In this document: piece by piece, positions 8,482 to 18,443 of the stretch
How the letters are laid out: the number at the start of each line of letters is the position of its first letter
Numbering within the stretch: position 1 is the first letter of the stretch
Assembly (NCBI RefSeq): GCF_000210715.1
Contig: NC_021038.1
Coordinates: 2,491,879-2,537,570 of the forward strand
Length of the DNA stretch: 45,692 nt
Reading direction: 5' to 3'
Origin: Fretibacterium fastidiosum
Lineage (GTDB): Bacteria > Synergistota > Synergistia > Synergistales > Aminobacteriaceae
Translations under genes and position numbers: made by a program
The notes under the pieces: model-generated
Databases searched by the model: none
What the model was told of the DNA's origin: nothing
What the model saw: the letters and a program-made list of their open reading frames with translations, nothing else

Positions 8482-9163
8482 CGGCGAAGTATCCTCCCGA
8501 CATCTCGTCGCGAATCAGCCTTCCGGCGTCGAGTTCAACGACCCTCTGACGGCAGGAATCCACGATGTACTGATTGTGCGTTGACATCACGACCGTCACC
8601 CCTCCGGCGTTGATGGCGAAGAGGACCTTCATCACGTCCGCTGCCGTGTTGAAATCCAGGTTGCCCGTCGGCTCGTCCGCGATAAAGAGCGAAGGGGAGT
8701 TGGCCAGCGCGCGCGCTATCGCCACGCGCTGCTGCTCCCCTCCCGACAGCTGAGCCGGCCGCATGAAACGGCGTCGCCAGAGCCCCACCTGTTCGATGAC
8801 CTCGTTCGTTCGATAGGAGACGATCTTCGGCGGCACGGCCATGGCCTCCATCACGAAGGCGATGTTCTCGTAGACCGTCAGGTGCGGAATCAGCTTGAAA
8901 TCCTGCGCCACCAGCCCCACGTCGCGCCTGTAATAGGGGATGTCCGCCTTTCGCATCTCCCGCAGGTTCACTTTGTTGACCCGAACCGAGCCGCGGGTCG
9001 GCAGAAGCTCCCGCGTGATGATCCTCAGGAGGGTGGACTTGCCCGATCCGGTAGCCCCGATGACGTAGACGAACTCCCCCTTGTTGATCTCGAGGTTGAT
9101 ATCTCTCAAGGCGACGATATCAGGCTCAAAGACCTTGCTCACCCCTGAAAAAGTGATCTTCAA
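8468..9163 (-). CDS. ftsE: Cell-division ATP-binding protein FtsE
   Basis: Cytoplasmic ATPase of FtsEX. In 231 residues it has Walker [10 protein letters not shown] (36-44, Lys42), the signature LSGGEQQR (139-146), Walker B LFIADEP (159-165, catalytic Glu164), the GNLD D-loop and the switch His in STHN (near 195). Length and motifs are standard. The start is TTG at 9163 (encoding MKITFSGV), supported by AAGGGGA about 8 bases upstream; no ATG or GTG is better placed. The gene overlaps ftsX, so the two are translationally coupled. Upstream, 50 bases separate it from the transketolase-like genes. Confidence 0.95.
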   Translation of the reverse strand: MKITFSGVSKVFEPDIVALRDINLEINKGEFVYVIGATGSGKSTLLRIITRELLPTRGSVRVNKVNLREMRKADIPYYRRDVGLVAQDFKLIPHLTVYENIAFVMEAMAVPPKIVSYRTNEVIEQVGLWRRRFMRPAQLSGGEQQRVAIARALANSPSLFIADEPTGNLDFNTAADVMKVLFAINAGGVTVVMSTHNQYIVDSCRQRVVELDAGRLIRDEMSGGYFADDNL

Positions 9164-9213
9164 TATGGCGTTCCCCTTCGATAATCAGCTCATCGCAGGA
9201 CGCGCCGGGCGCC

Positions 9214-10134
9214 CTATCCTACCCTGCGCCTGGCCCAGGCCTGCACCGCGGCGCTGACGACCTGAGTCGCCGTCAATCCGTAATAGTCCCTCAAGTTCTG
9301 CGTTGACCCGCTCTGCCCGAAGCCGCCGCTCGCCGTCACGGGCAGGACGGGCACCGGGTACTCCTGCGCGGCGAGGGCCGTCACGCTCTCAAAGAGCCCT
9401 CCCGCCAAAAAGTGCTCCTCCGCCACGACGCAGCACCCCGTCTTTTGGAGGGACGAGAGAATCGAGCGACCGGGCAGAGGGCTGACGCAGCAGCAGTCGA
9501 TGACCTCGGCGTGCAGGCCCTGCTGCGCCAGAATGTCCGCGGCCTTCAGGGCCTCCTTCACCATGATACCACACGCGCAGATCGTGATGTCACCCCCCGG
9601 CCGCAGCGTTCGGGCCCCTGAAAAGCAGAGGGGCTCATGCCCCTCGCCCGAAGCGACGTCGCGTTCCTCCGCAAACCGGAGGAACGCAGGCCGGCGGCGG
9701 CGAAGGGCCTCCCGAAGCAGGGCGACCGAGGCGTCCCTGTCCGAGGGGACGAGAAGCGTTATCCCCGGCAGGAGGCGCATGAGGGCCACGTCCTCGAGCA
9801 TTTGACGTGCCGCGCCCTCATAGCCCGCAGAGAAGCCGGAGTCGTACCCCACGATGCAGACCGGCAACGCGGTCAGGGCGATCGCAGAGCGAATCTGCTC
9901 ATAGGCTCGGCCGAGGAGGAACGACGTCGCCCCGCTCAGGACGACCCTGCGGCCGCCATAGGCCATTCCCGCCGCCATCAGGACCAGCCCCTGTTCCCCA
10001 ACGCCGGGGACGTAGGGACGCTGCCCGGCCCAAAGCGGCGGCGCACAGTCCCCCACAAGCGCCACGTCGGCGAACTCGCCGCCGTGCCCCAGGGCTTCCT
10101 CCACAAACGACCGGTAGACCTTCCGAAGCGTCAT
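9214..10134 (-). CDS. Transketolase-like C-terminal subunit (Pyr domain plus C-domain)
   Basis: The 306 residues match the C-terminal half of split transketolases: the pyrimidine-binding domain (about 1-165) and the C-terminal domain (about 185-300). The catalytic Glu that activates thiamine diphosphate is retained (E47 in GVGEQ), and SFLLGRAYEQIR (71-82) and QMLEDVALMR (111-120) are family-like. Other usual residues differ: the His of the ATHQALED motif is Arg here (AARQMLED) and the THAGL segment is YDSGF. ATG 10134 lies 6 bases after the stop of the N-terminal subunit, so the pair should be made together. Whether it is a working transketolase, a relative with another substrate, or a non-catalytic protein is open; the family call is firm, the function is not. 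Confidence 0.75.
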   Translation of the reverse strand: MTLRKVYRSFVEEALGHGGEFADVALVGDCAPPLWAGQRPYVPGVGEQGLVLMAAGMAYGGRRVVLSGATSFLLGRAYEQIRSAIALTALPVCIVGYDSGFSAGYEGAARQMLEDVALMRLLPGITLLVPSDRDASVALLREALRRRRPAFLRFAEERDVASGEGHEPLCFSGARTLRPGGDITICACGIMVKEALKAADILAQQGLHAEVIDCCCVSPLPGRSILSSLQKTGCCVVAEEHFLAGGLFESVTALAAQEYPVPVLPVTASGGFGQSGSTQNLRDYYGLTATQVVSAAVQAWARRRVG

Positions 10135-10140
10135 CAGAGC

Positions 10141-10947
10141 TCACGCCTTCATCCTGCTGATCAGCACGTCCGCCGCCTGACGGTCCAGAGGCCCCTCGTC
10201 GTCCATCAGGTCGTCGCTGACGTGCGGCAGCCCGCGACCGCGGACGGTTCGAGCCAGCAGGACACGCATCCCCTTCCCGCGGGACTCCGCCGTCAACTCG
10301 CCCCAGGCCGCGTTCAGGGCCTCCACGTCGTGGCCGTCCACACGGACGGCCTCGCAGCCCGCAACCGCGGAAAGCGCCCTCGCCGCATCGGCGTCTTCCC
10401 CGTCCGACTCGACGATGAGGATCAGGCCGGGGAGCGCCGCCTCCGCGGCGAGGGTCAGCGTCTCGTACACGGGTCCTGAGGCCAGCTCGTCCGCGCCGAG
10501 GAGGCAGACGACTCTGACCTCCGGCGCGGCGTCCCGCAGCGCCAGCGCAAGTCCCAGGGCAAGCCCCAGACCGATGCCACGCACCCCGCAGGACACGTCG
10601 ATCCCCGGAGCGTGCCGAAACTCCGGGGCGGACTGCAACATGCCGCCCAGGCGCCGGTACTCCCACAGCTCCTCCCGCGGGAAAAAACCGTACTCCGCAA
10701 GCGTGGCGTACAGGGCGGGCGCGGCGGCGACGCGGCTCAGGACGAAGCGATCCCGCCCCTCGTCGAGGGGTGCTTCGGGGCAAACGCGCAGCACCCGGCC
10801 GTAGAGCCAGACCAGAAGGTCCACGCTGGACACGGCGGAAAAGAGGTAACCGTCGTGAAGCGCTCCCGGCATGCCGGCGATATCCCGACGCACGCAGAGA
10901 GCCCTCTCCTGAAGCGCCTCCGTCCCGCAACCCTCCCCCGGTTTCAT
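10141..10947 (-). CDS. Transketolase-like N-terminal subunit with degenerate ThDP motif
   Basis: The 268 residues align by eye with the PP domain of split transketolases (DRFVLSR..APALYATLAEYGFFP at about 66-90; a GxGLGLALGLALAL helix at about 124-138). Residues expected to bind diphosphate and metal are altered. The family GDGE is GADE (151-154), the Asn that completes the ThDP motif is absent from IVESDGED, the His of LSKGHAAPALY is missing (LSRVAAAPALY), and the C-terminal WHG-type His is absent. I therefore doubt ordinary transketolase activity. The start is ATG 10947, with GGAGG 6 bases upstream; the open frame extends 12 codons further without such a site. It is followed at once by the C-terminal subunit and then ftsEX. 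Confidence 0.7.
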   Translation of the reverse strand: MKPGEGCGTEALQERALCVRRDIAGMPGALHDGYLFSAVSSVDLLVWLYGRVLRVCPEAPLDEGRDRFVLSRVAAAPALYATLAEYGFFPREELWEYRRLGGMLQSAPEFRHAPGIDVSCGVRGIGLGLALGLALALRDAAPEVRVVCLLGADELASGPVYETLTLAAEAALPGLILIVESDGEDADAARALSAVAGCEAVRVDGHDVEALNAAWGELTAESRGKGMRVLLARTVRGRGLPHVSDDLMDDEGPLDRQAADVLISRMKA

Positions 10948-10982
10948 TCGCTTCCTCCGCCACCGAGCTCGGTGAAGGTCCA

Positions 10983-11012
10983 AACGCCCCTAGAGCCCTG
11001 AATCGGGGCGTT
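10983..11012 (-). terminator. Hairpin after the 11027-11950 gene
   Basis: An 8-bp inverted repeat (AACGCCCC at 10983-10990 with GGGGCGTT at 11005-11012), loop 14 bases, just past the stop of the upstream gene and before the transketolase-like gene. On the - strand the arm ends in TTT. Weak terminator or attenuator. Confidence 0.35.
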
Positions 11013-11026
11013 CGGGAACGCGCTCT

Positions 11027-11950
11027 TCAAGGTCGGACGACCTGAGGCCGGCTCAAGGAGACGCCGCCGGGCCCTCTCATGTAGCGGGAGCGGTCCTCCA
11101 AAGCGCGATCGACATCGCGCTGCCCCCACAGGCCCAGCACCACCTCGCGGATGGGCAGCTTTCGGCGTTCCCTCAGCTCCGTCCAGAGGGCGGAGGGCAG
11201 AAACGCCCAGGTCAGGAACTCGCTTCGGGTGAGGCGGTCCAGGACGAGGTACCCTGCGCGCGGGTTGTACAGGAAGATCGGCGTAATTCGTTGCGACGCC
11301 ATGTGCTTCAGGTCCCCCCGCGAAAAGGAGAGGGCCTCCAGCTCCTGGAGGTCCGATTCGGCGGGCAGGTTCAGGATGGAAAACCATATCCGGGCCCCGT
11401 TCTCCGGGTCGCCGAGCAGCTCAGGACCGGCTTTGAGCCAAGCCTTGAGGCGTGTGACGGCGTCGTACTCCCCACGCGCCATGGCAAAGCGAAGCGCCCA
11501 ATACGCCTTTCGCAGGACCTCGTCGTCGTTCAGACAGAGGGCAAAGGCCGCCTCGTCCTGAAAGGGGAAGTCGTCGAAAAAGGCGGCGTGGTCCTTCATA
11601 AAACCCTTCAGGGTAAGGACCGTCGACACGTGGCTCCCCGGAGGGTCCATCTGGGCCAGCAGCTCCCCCCGCAGGAAGGTCACGGTGTCCTTCGGAAGGC
11701 TGATGAGCGCGGAAGCGTCCACGGGCAGCGTGAGCGCCTCGTTCTCGTAAAGCGACACGGCCGACATCCCCCCGCCCGGCTTTCCCCAGGACCAGGAGTC
11801 GCCGGCCCCTGCGGAGGGTACGCCCACCAGGCAGCGGTTGTGGGGCAAAAGCAACATCACGAAGGGACCCTCTGGGGGGGTGATTCCCTCCGGAGCGGAT
11901 GCCTGCGGCAGCTTCGCCAGGGTTCCATTGGACATCAACTCAAAGATCAA
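11027..11950 (-). CDS. Hypothetical protein (307 aa)
   Basis: Not recognised. No signal peptide or membrane segment; it looks cytosolic. The N-terminal part (about 1-110) is mixed beta-like and contains FVMLLLPHNRCLVGVP and a Gly/Trp-rich turn. The middle (about 120-215) is helical and acidic, around AFALCLNDDEVLRKAYW and DAVTRLKAWLKAG. The C-terminal part is basic. The start is TTG 11950, chosen because GGGGGGA lies 6 bases upstream; the next ATG (codon 6) has no ribosome-binding site. It is the first gene of the leftward run ending at 1501, although a hairpin follows its stop. Nothing nearby fixes a role. Confidence 0.65.
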   Translation of the reverse strand: MIFELMSNGTLAKLPQASAPEGITPPEGPFVMLLLPHNRCLVGVPSAGAGDSWSWGKPGGGMSAVSLYENEALTLPVDASALISLPKDTVTFLRGELLAQMDPPGSHVSTVLTLKGFMKDHAAFFDDFPFQDEAAFALCLNDDEVLRKAYWALRFAMARGEYDAVTRLKAWLKAGPELLGDPENGARIWFSILNLPAESDLQELEALSFSRGDLKHMASQRITPIFLYNPRAGYLVLDRLTRSEFLTWAFLPSALWTELRERRKLPIREVVLGLWGQRDVDRALEDRSRYMRGPGGVSLSRPQVVRP

Positions 11951-12068
11951 CCTGTTCCCCCCTCACGATTCGTCACGCCGCGCGCCCTCCGCAAAACGCA
12001 GGTCAAAACGCGCGTTGACAATCAAAGCATACCACAACCCCTCTACAAAAACACATCCAGTTTCATTC

Positions 12069-12095
12069 CGCGCAGGGAGGACGTCTCCCTGCGCG
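12069..12095. other. Perfect 11-bp hairpin between clpB and the 11027-11950 gene
   Basis: CGCGCAGGGAG (12069-12079) pairs perfectly with CTCCCTGCGCG (12085-12095) around a 5-base loop. Neither side has a T tract, so it is not a classic terminator. It could be an operator-like palindrome or an RNA structure in the leader of the 11027-11950 gene. I see no convincing promoter in the remainder of 11951-12134. Confidence 0.5.
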
Positions 12096-12134
12096 TGAAG
12101 GTCAGCCGGTAGGCCTTTCCCCATCCGAACGCGA

Positions 12135-12175
12135 AGCGGGCAGCGGCCGTTCATCGGTCTGGCCTGCTGCCCGCT
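12135..12175 (-). terminator. Terminator hairpin after clpB
   Basis: A perfect 10-bp stem (AGCGGGCAGC at 12135-12144, GCTGCCCGCT at 12166-12175) with an inner GGCC/GGCC pairing lies 14 bases after the clpB stop. The following bases are only weakly T-rich. Confidence 0.6.
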
Positions 12176-12189
12176 CTTAACCCCACCCC

Positions 12190-14802
<2,613 letters not shown>

Positions 14803-14848
14803 GCCTATAACCTCCCCATGAAGGGTATATTCTTGATCTATCGTCCCT

Positions 14849-14893
14849 GGTCAAAGGCCCCGTAGGCCTCAATCCCTGACCAATAATGACCAA
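14849..14893 (-). promoter_or_regulatory. CtsR-like repeat cluster in the clpB leader
   Basis: On the - strand two GGTCA half-sites lie exactly 10 bases apart (within 14877-14893, TTGGTCATTATTGGTCA). That spacing matches the CtsR tandem heptamer (RGTCAAA-NAN-RGTCAAA), although bases 6-7 of each heptamer do not fit. A perfect GGTCAAA heptamer in the opposite orientation follows at 14849-14855. All lie just downstream of the predicted clpB promoter, where a repressor would block transcription. The match is partial, so it is a candidate only. Confidence 0.4.
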
Positions 14894-14894
14894 A

Positions 14895-14922
14895 ATTATA
14901 GAGAAAGGTTTTATGCCCGCAA
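14895..14922 (-). promoter_or_regulatory. Sigma-70-type promoter of clpB
   Basis: TTGCGG (-35, 14922-14917), a 16-base spacer and a perfect TATAAT (-10, 14900-14895), about 95 bases before the clpB ATG. I see no CIRCE element. The remainder of the gap, 14923-15071, is G+C-rich with imperfect hairpins and no gene that I can support. Confidence 0.65.
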
Positions 14923-15071
14923 TCGGTTATTTTTCGTAATCGGCCTTTCGAACCGACGACCGGGCGGCAGGTGCGGGGGCGCGTGCCTGCGGAGGCCGCC
15001 GGCCCCCTATGGCCTTATAGATGGGTGCAATCCCAAAAAACGCGGGGCGGGCGTCAGCGCGCGACACCTGC

Positions 15072-15112
15072 AAGGAAAAGGGGACCGTCCATCGACCGGT
15101 CCCCTTTTCCTT
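15072..15112 (-). terminator. Terminator of the rpsF-dnaB cluster
   Basis: A perfect 16-bp stem (15072-15087 with 15097-15112) with a 9-base loop; it includes the dnaB stop codon. On the - strand the descending arm itself ends in a T-rich TTTTCCTT. Strong intrinsic terminator shape. Confidence 0.8.
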
Positions 15113-16445
15113 AACCCTTCCAGCTGCGAAAGCGCGTAATCTCCCTTTGAAAGACGAGGGTGATCGTGTCCGTCGGGCCGTTTCGGTTCTTTGCCAGGGT
15201 CAGCTGAGCCTCGCTGTCCACCCCAGGCTGGGTCTCCTCGTAGTAGTCCCTTCGATAGAGGAACATCACCGTGTCCGCGTCCTGCTCAATGGCTCCCGAA
15301 TCCCGGAGGTCCGAGAGCATCGGCTTCTTGTCGGGGCGTTTTTCCGTCTCGCGCGACAGCTGGGAGAGGGCGATGACGGGGCAGGCCAACTCGCGGGCGA
15401 CCCCTTTCAACATGCGGGAGATCTCGGAGACCTCCTGTTGGCGGTTGTCCGTCTGACGGCCGCCAAAGCTCATCAGCTGCAGGTAATCCACGATCACGAG
15501 CCCCAGGGTCGGGTAGCGGGACTTGAACCTGCGGCAGCGCGCCCGAAAATCCATCGTGGTCAGCATGGAGCTGTCGTCGATGAAGATGGGCCTCTGCGTC
15601 AGCACGCCGGCGGCATTCTGAAGCTCGTCCCAGTCCCCCCTGCTCATGGTCCCGGTGTTCATCGCCTGGAGGTCCACCTCGGACTGCGCCGCCAGCATAC
15701 GCTGCACCAGCTGTTCCGCGGACATCTCAAGGCTGAAGATCAGGACGGCCGACCGGCTTCCGCCGCCCCCGAACTGCGCGATGTTGAGGGCGAAGGCCGT
15801 CTTTCCCATGGAGGGACGCGCGGCGATGATGTTCAGGCTTCCGGGCTGAAAACCGGCCGTCAAACGGTCCAGATCCGCAAAGCTGGACTCGAAGCCGCTG
15901 ACGTCCGATCCGCTCTCCTGATAGCGCTGCTCGATGTTCTGAAACGTCCTGCCCAGAATGTCGCTGACGGGGCGGAAGTCGGCCCGATTGTTGCGCTGGG
16001 AGACCTCAAAGACGGCTCGCTCCGCCTCATCCACGATCATGGCGCTCTCCAGCTCGCTCGAATACGCCAGGCTGACGATCTTGCTCCCCGCGTCGATCAG
16101 CCGGCGACGGACGGACTTCTCCCGCACGATGCCCGCGTGGAAGGCGATGTTGGCCGTCGTCGGGACCTCCGCCACCAGGGCGGCGAGGAAGGGCTGTCCC
16201 CCCAGCTTGTCAAAGACGCCGCGCCGGGCCAGCTCATCCCCGATGGTGACAAGGTCCACGGGCCGGCTGGCGTTGAACATCTCCCCCATCACCTCGTAGG
16301 CGGCTCGGTGGTTGAGGTCGTAAAAATCCTCCGGCCTCAGGGTCTCCAGGGCGACCCCCAGGGCCTCGTGCTCGAGAAGGCACGCGCCCAGAACGGCCCG
16401 CTCCGCGTCCAGGTTCTGGGGCGGGACCCTGTCGTAAAGCTGCAT
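15111..16445 (-). CDS. dnaB: Replicative DNA helicase DnaB
   Basis: Hexameric helicase that unwinds DNA at the replication fork. The 444 residues comprise the N-terminal DnaG-interacting helical domain (about 5-105), a linker, and a RecA-like core with Walker A ARPSMGKT (209-216, Lys215), Walker B around LVIVDYLQLM (about 321-330) and a DLRDSGAIEQDAD arginine-finger/H4 segment. No intein interrupts the core. The ATG lies 5 bases after the rplI stop with only a weak ribosome-binding site, which implies translational coupling. The rplI-dnaB pairing is a common ancestral arrangement. Confidence 0.97.
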   Translation of the reverse strand: MQLYDRVPPQNLDAERAVLGACLLEHEALGVALETLRPEDFYDLNHRAAYEVMGEMFNASRPVDLVTIGDELARRGVFDKLGGQPFLAALVAEVPTTANIAFHAGIVREKSVRRRLIDAGSKIVSLAYSSELESAMIVDEAERAVFEVSQRNNRADFRPVSDILGRTFQNIEQRYQESGSDVSGFESSFADLDRLTAGFQPGSLNIIAARPSMGKTAFALNIAQFGGGGSRSAVLIFSLEMSAEQLVQRMLAAQSEVDLQAMNTGTMSRGDWDELQNAAGVLTQRPIFIDDSSMLTTMDFRARCRRFKSRYPTLGLVIVDYLQLMSFGGRQTDNRQQEVSEISRMLKGVARELACPVIALSQLSRETEKRPDKKPMLSDLRDSGAIEQDADTVMFLYRRDYYEETQPGVDSEAQLTLAKNRNGPTDTITLVFQREITRFRSWKG

Positions 16446-16450
16446 TCGGT

Positions 16451-16903
16451 TCAGTCTTTCTGGGTGGTCACAGACAGCGTCATGTCCGCGTGGACGCCGG
16501 CGTGCAGCTTCAGCGCGAAGGGAAAACTGCCCGGCTGCTTGATGACGTCGTCCATTTTGATGTCGCGCTTGTCCACCGTCCGACCGTACTGCCGGCTCAG
16601 GGCCTCGGCCACCTGAGCCGTGGTGATGCTCCCAAAGAGCTTCCCATTCTCCCCCGCCTTCGCCTCGATCCTCACGGCCTTTCCCTGAAGCCCCTTCTTC
16701 GTCTCCTCAGCCTCCTGGAGCTGTTTCGCCTCCTTTTTCCTCTTGTTGGCCTGTTCCTCCTTCCACGCCGCCACCTTGCTGGGGGTCGCCTCGACGGCAA
16801 GCCCCCGCGGAAAGAGGAAGTTGCGGGCGTACCCGTCGCTGACGTTCACAAGCGCGCCGGCGCTGCCCACCTTATTGACGTCCGCCTTTAAAATCACCTG
16901 CAT
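16451..16903 (-). CDS. rplI: 50S ribosomal protein bL9
   Basis: The 150 residues show the N-terminal RNA-binding domain (MQVILKADVNKVGSAG then GYARNFLFPRGLA, 1-50), the long connecting helix rich in Lys and Glu (about 40-80) and the C-terminal domain. The start is ATG 16903 with GGGAG 8 bases upstream; the frame is open for nine further codons without a better site. Its 95-base upstream gap contains a weak GTCGG/CCGAC hairpin. It is read with yybS and dnaB. Confidence 0.97.
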   Translation of the reverse strand: MQVILKADVNKVGSAGALVNVSDGYARNFLFPRGLAVEATPSKVAAWKEEQANKRKKEAKQLQEAEETKKGLQGKAVRIEAKAGENGKLFGSITTAQVAEALSRQYGRTVDKRDIKMDDVIKQPGSFPFALKLHAGVHADMTLSVTTQKD

Positions 16904-16998
16904 GAAAGATTCTCCCTTCAAAAAGCACAAAAGTCCCCGCGTCGGGAAAACACCGACCTAAGGCCGATCGGCGCTTCCCTGAAGGCATTACCCGCACC

Positions 16999-17958
16999 CT
17001 ACGTCCTGCGGCGCGTCGCCCTGCTCCTGAAGTCGAAGACGATGTCGCCGATGCCCATGAGCACCTGCCACGGCCACGCCAGAGGGATCAGGAACAGGAC
17101 GGCGGCCAACGTCCGAAGGACGGGGCCCACCCCTCGTCGCCCTATCCACCAGAAGGCCAGGGAAAGGCCCTCGACGAAAAAGAGGACGTTCAGGACCAGC
17201 TCCAGGTTGGCCGCAAACAGGGCACCTGCCCTCCAGTCGTCCAGCCCCCACAGGAGGTTGATGACGAAAGCGAGGAAAAACGCCGACAGCAGGGACTTTG
17301 GGAAACGCCATTCCGTAAAGGCGGGCAGGGCGGGCGGGCGGTGCGCCTGACCTCGCTGAAAATACCCGCACAGCTTGTAGTTGCAGAGCGCATCCAACCC
17401 CGCGTAGAGAAGGAGCATCGAGGGCGTCATGTAGGGCAGCAACGCAGCGGCCTGTCTCATATTTTCCTGCGTCGAGATCGTCTCTCGAAAACCGGACGAG
17501 AAGCCCGCGTACAGCCGCCCCATCATCTCCTCCACCTGTCCGGCGTCAGGGGCCAAAAAGTTGCGCCCCGTCAGCGCCCAGAGGAGGAAGAAGAAGAACA
17601 GCTTCTCTGTGACGGACACGAAGGTGCAGGCCAGAAGTGCCTCTCCTCCGCTCCAGCTCTTCCTTGAACTCGCGGCAAGGGCAGCGGAGAGGGGAGCCGA
17701 AGCGGTTACGAAGTACAGGGCGGAAGGGATCGACAGGAGGAGCGCCGTCAGCCCCCCCGTCAGGAGCACTCCCAGCCCCAACGACCTGCGCCCCTCCCGG
17801 CACCCCAGGAGGGCGAGCGGCAGTGGGGAGAAGAACAACCCCCAGAAGGTCACCGCCGGAACGTAGTCCTTCACCTTCAAGAGAAGGACCGTCAAAAGGG
17901 AAAAAAAGACCACACGGCCAAGGGTTCTTTGTTTAAAAACGCTCTCCGGCCCCGGCAT
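16999..17958 (-). CDS. DUF2232 (YybS-like) membrane protein
   Basis: A 319-residue polytopic membrane protein with about seven to eight hydrophobic segments (for example around 20-55, 60-85, 110-135, 195-215, 235-260, 265-285 and 295-312), and a basic C-terminus. In Bacillus, yybS lies between rpsR and rplI-dnaC, as here, and the membrane topology fits. Its molecular role is unknown. In Bacillus the next gene is the c-di-AMP phosphodiesterase gdpP; that gene is missing here, and rplI follows directly. ATG 17958 has GGGGGTGG upstream. An intrinsic terminator lies only 23 bases before the start, so expression needs readthrough or an unseen promoter. Confidence 0.8.
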   Translation of the reverse strand: MPGPESVFKQRTLGRVVFFSLLTVLLLKVKDYVPAVTFWGLFFSPLPLALLGCREGRRSLGLGVLLTGGLTALLLSIPSALYFVTASAPLSAALAASSRKSWSGGEALLACTFVSVTEKLFFFFLLWALTGRNFLAPDAGQVEEMMGRLYAGFSSGFRETISTQENMRQAAALLPYMTPSMLLLYAGLDALCNYKLCGYFQRGQAHRPPALPAFTEWRFPKSLLSAFFLAFVINLLWGLDDWRAGALFAANLELVLNVLFFVEGLSLAFWWIGRRGVGPVLRTLAAVLFLIPLAWPWQVLMGIGDIVFDFRSRATRRRT

Positions 17959-17980
17959 AGTCCACCCCCTTCAAGGAATG

Positions 17981-18009
17981 AAAAAGGGAGAGCCCTGTGG
18001 CTTCTCCCC
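17981..18009 (-). terminator. Intrinsic terminator after rpsR
   Basis: On the - strand a 9-bp stem with one bulged base (17986-17994 with 17999-18008) is followed at once by TTTTT (17985-17981). It falls between rpsR and the yybS-like gene. Confidence 0.75.
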
Positions 18010-18069
18010 ATGAAATTTCAGCCGACATCCCGTCAAAGAACAGATGCCCCCTCGCGCAACAGGAGAGGA

Positions 18070-18348
18070 TCAGTCCAGCGAGTAAGGCAGGAGCGCCATG
18101 TAGCGCGCCCTCTTGATGGCCTCGGTCAAAAGCCTCTGGTGCTTTGCGCAGTTCCCCGTGACGCGGCGCGGAACGATCTTTCCCCGCTCGCTGATGTACT
18201 TGCGCAGCTTCTCAACGTCTTTGTAGTCGACCTTTTCCTGCTTCTCAACGCAGTAATAGCAGAACTTGGGGCGTCGTTTGGAGCCCCTGCGCATACCGCC
18301 GCGCGGCGCGGCGGCGCCTGCGGGCCTGCTCTCCCTCTCTCCGTTCAT
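18070..18348 (-). CDS. rpsR: 30S ribosomal protein bS18, zinc-binding form
   Basis: The 92-residue product has the conserved core from FCYYC to LLPYSLD and a Gly/Arg-rich N-terminal tail. C30 and C33 (FCYYC) plus C67 and H70 (GNCAKH) could form a four-ligand zinc site; the E. coli protein lacks it. This is the so-called C+ form. AAGGAGG lies 9 bases before the ATG. It pairs with bS6, encoded two genes upstream, in the ribosome. Confidence 0.97.
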   Translation of the reverse strand: MNGERESRPAGAAAPRGGMRRGSKRRPKFCYYCVEKQEKVDYKDVEKLRKYISERGKIVPRRVTGNCAKHQRLLTEAIKRARYMALLPYSLD

Positions 18349-18443
18349 CTAAGATATCCTCCTTAAAAATCCCCACGGACCGCCGACAGAGGAGCGCTTG
18401 CCCGGACAGGCAGCTCCCACGAAGGTCCTCTCGGACGCCCTCG

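Noticed and set aside
11963-12154. 63-codon frame between clpB and the 11027-11950 gene
   Set aside because: No ribosome-binding site and it spans a perfect hairpin; composition gives no support.
15021-16616. 531-codon open frame on the + strand
   Set aside because: Antisense to dnaB and passes through the terminator; no domain.
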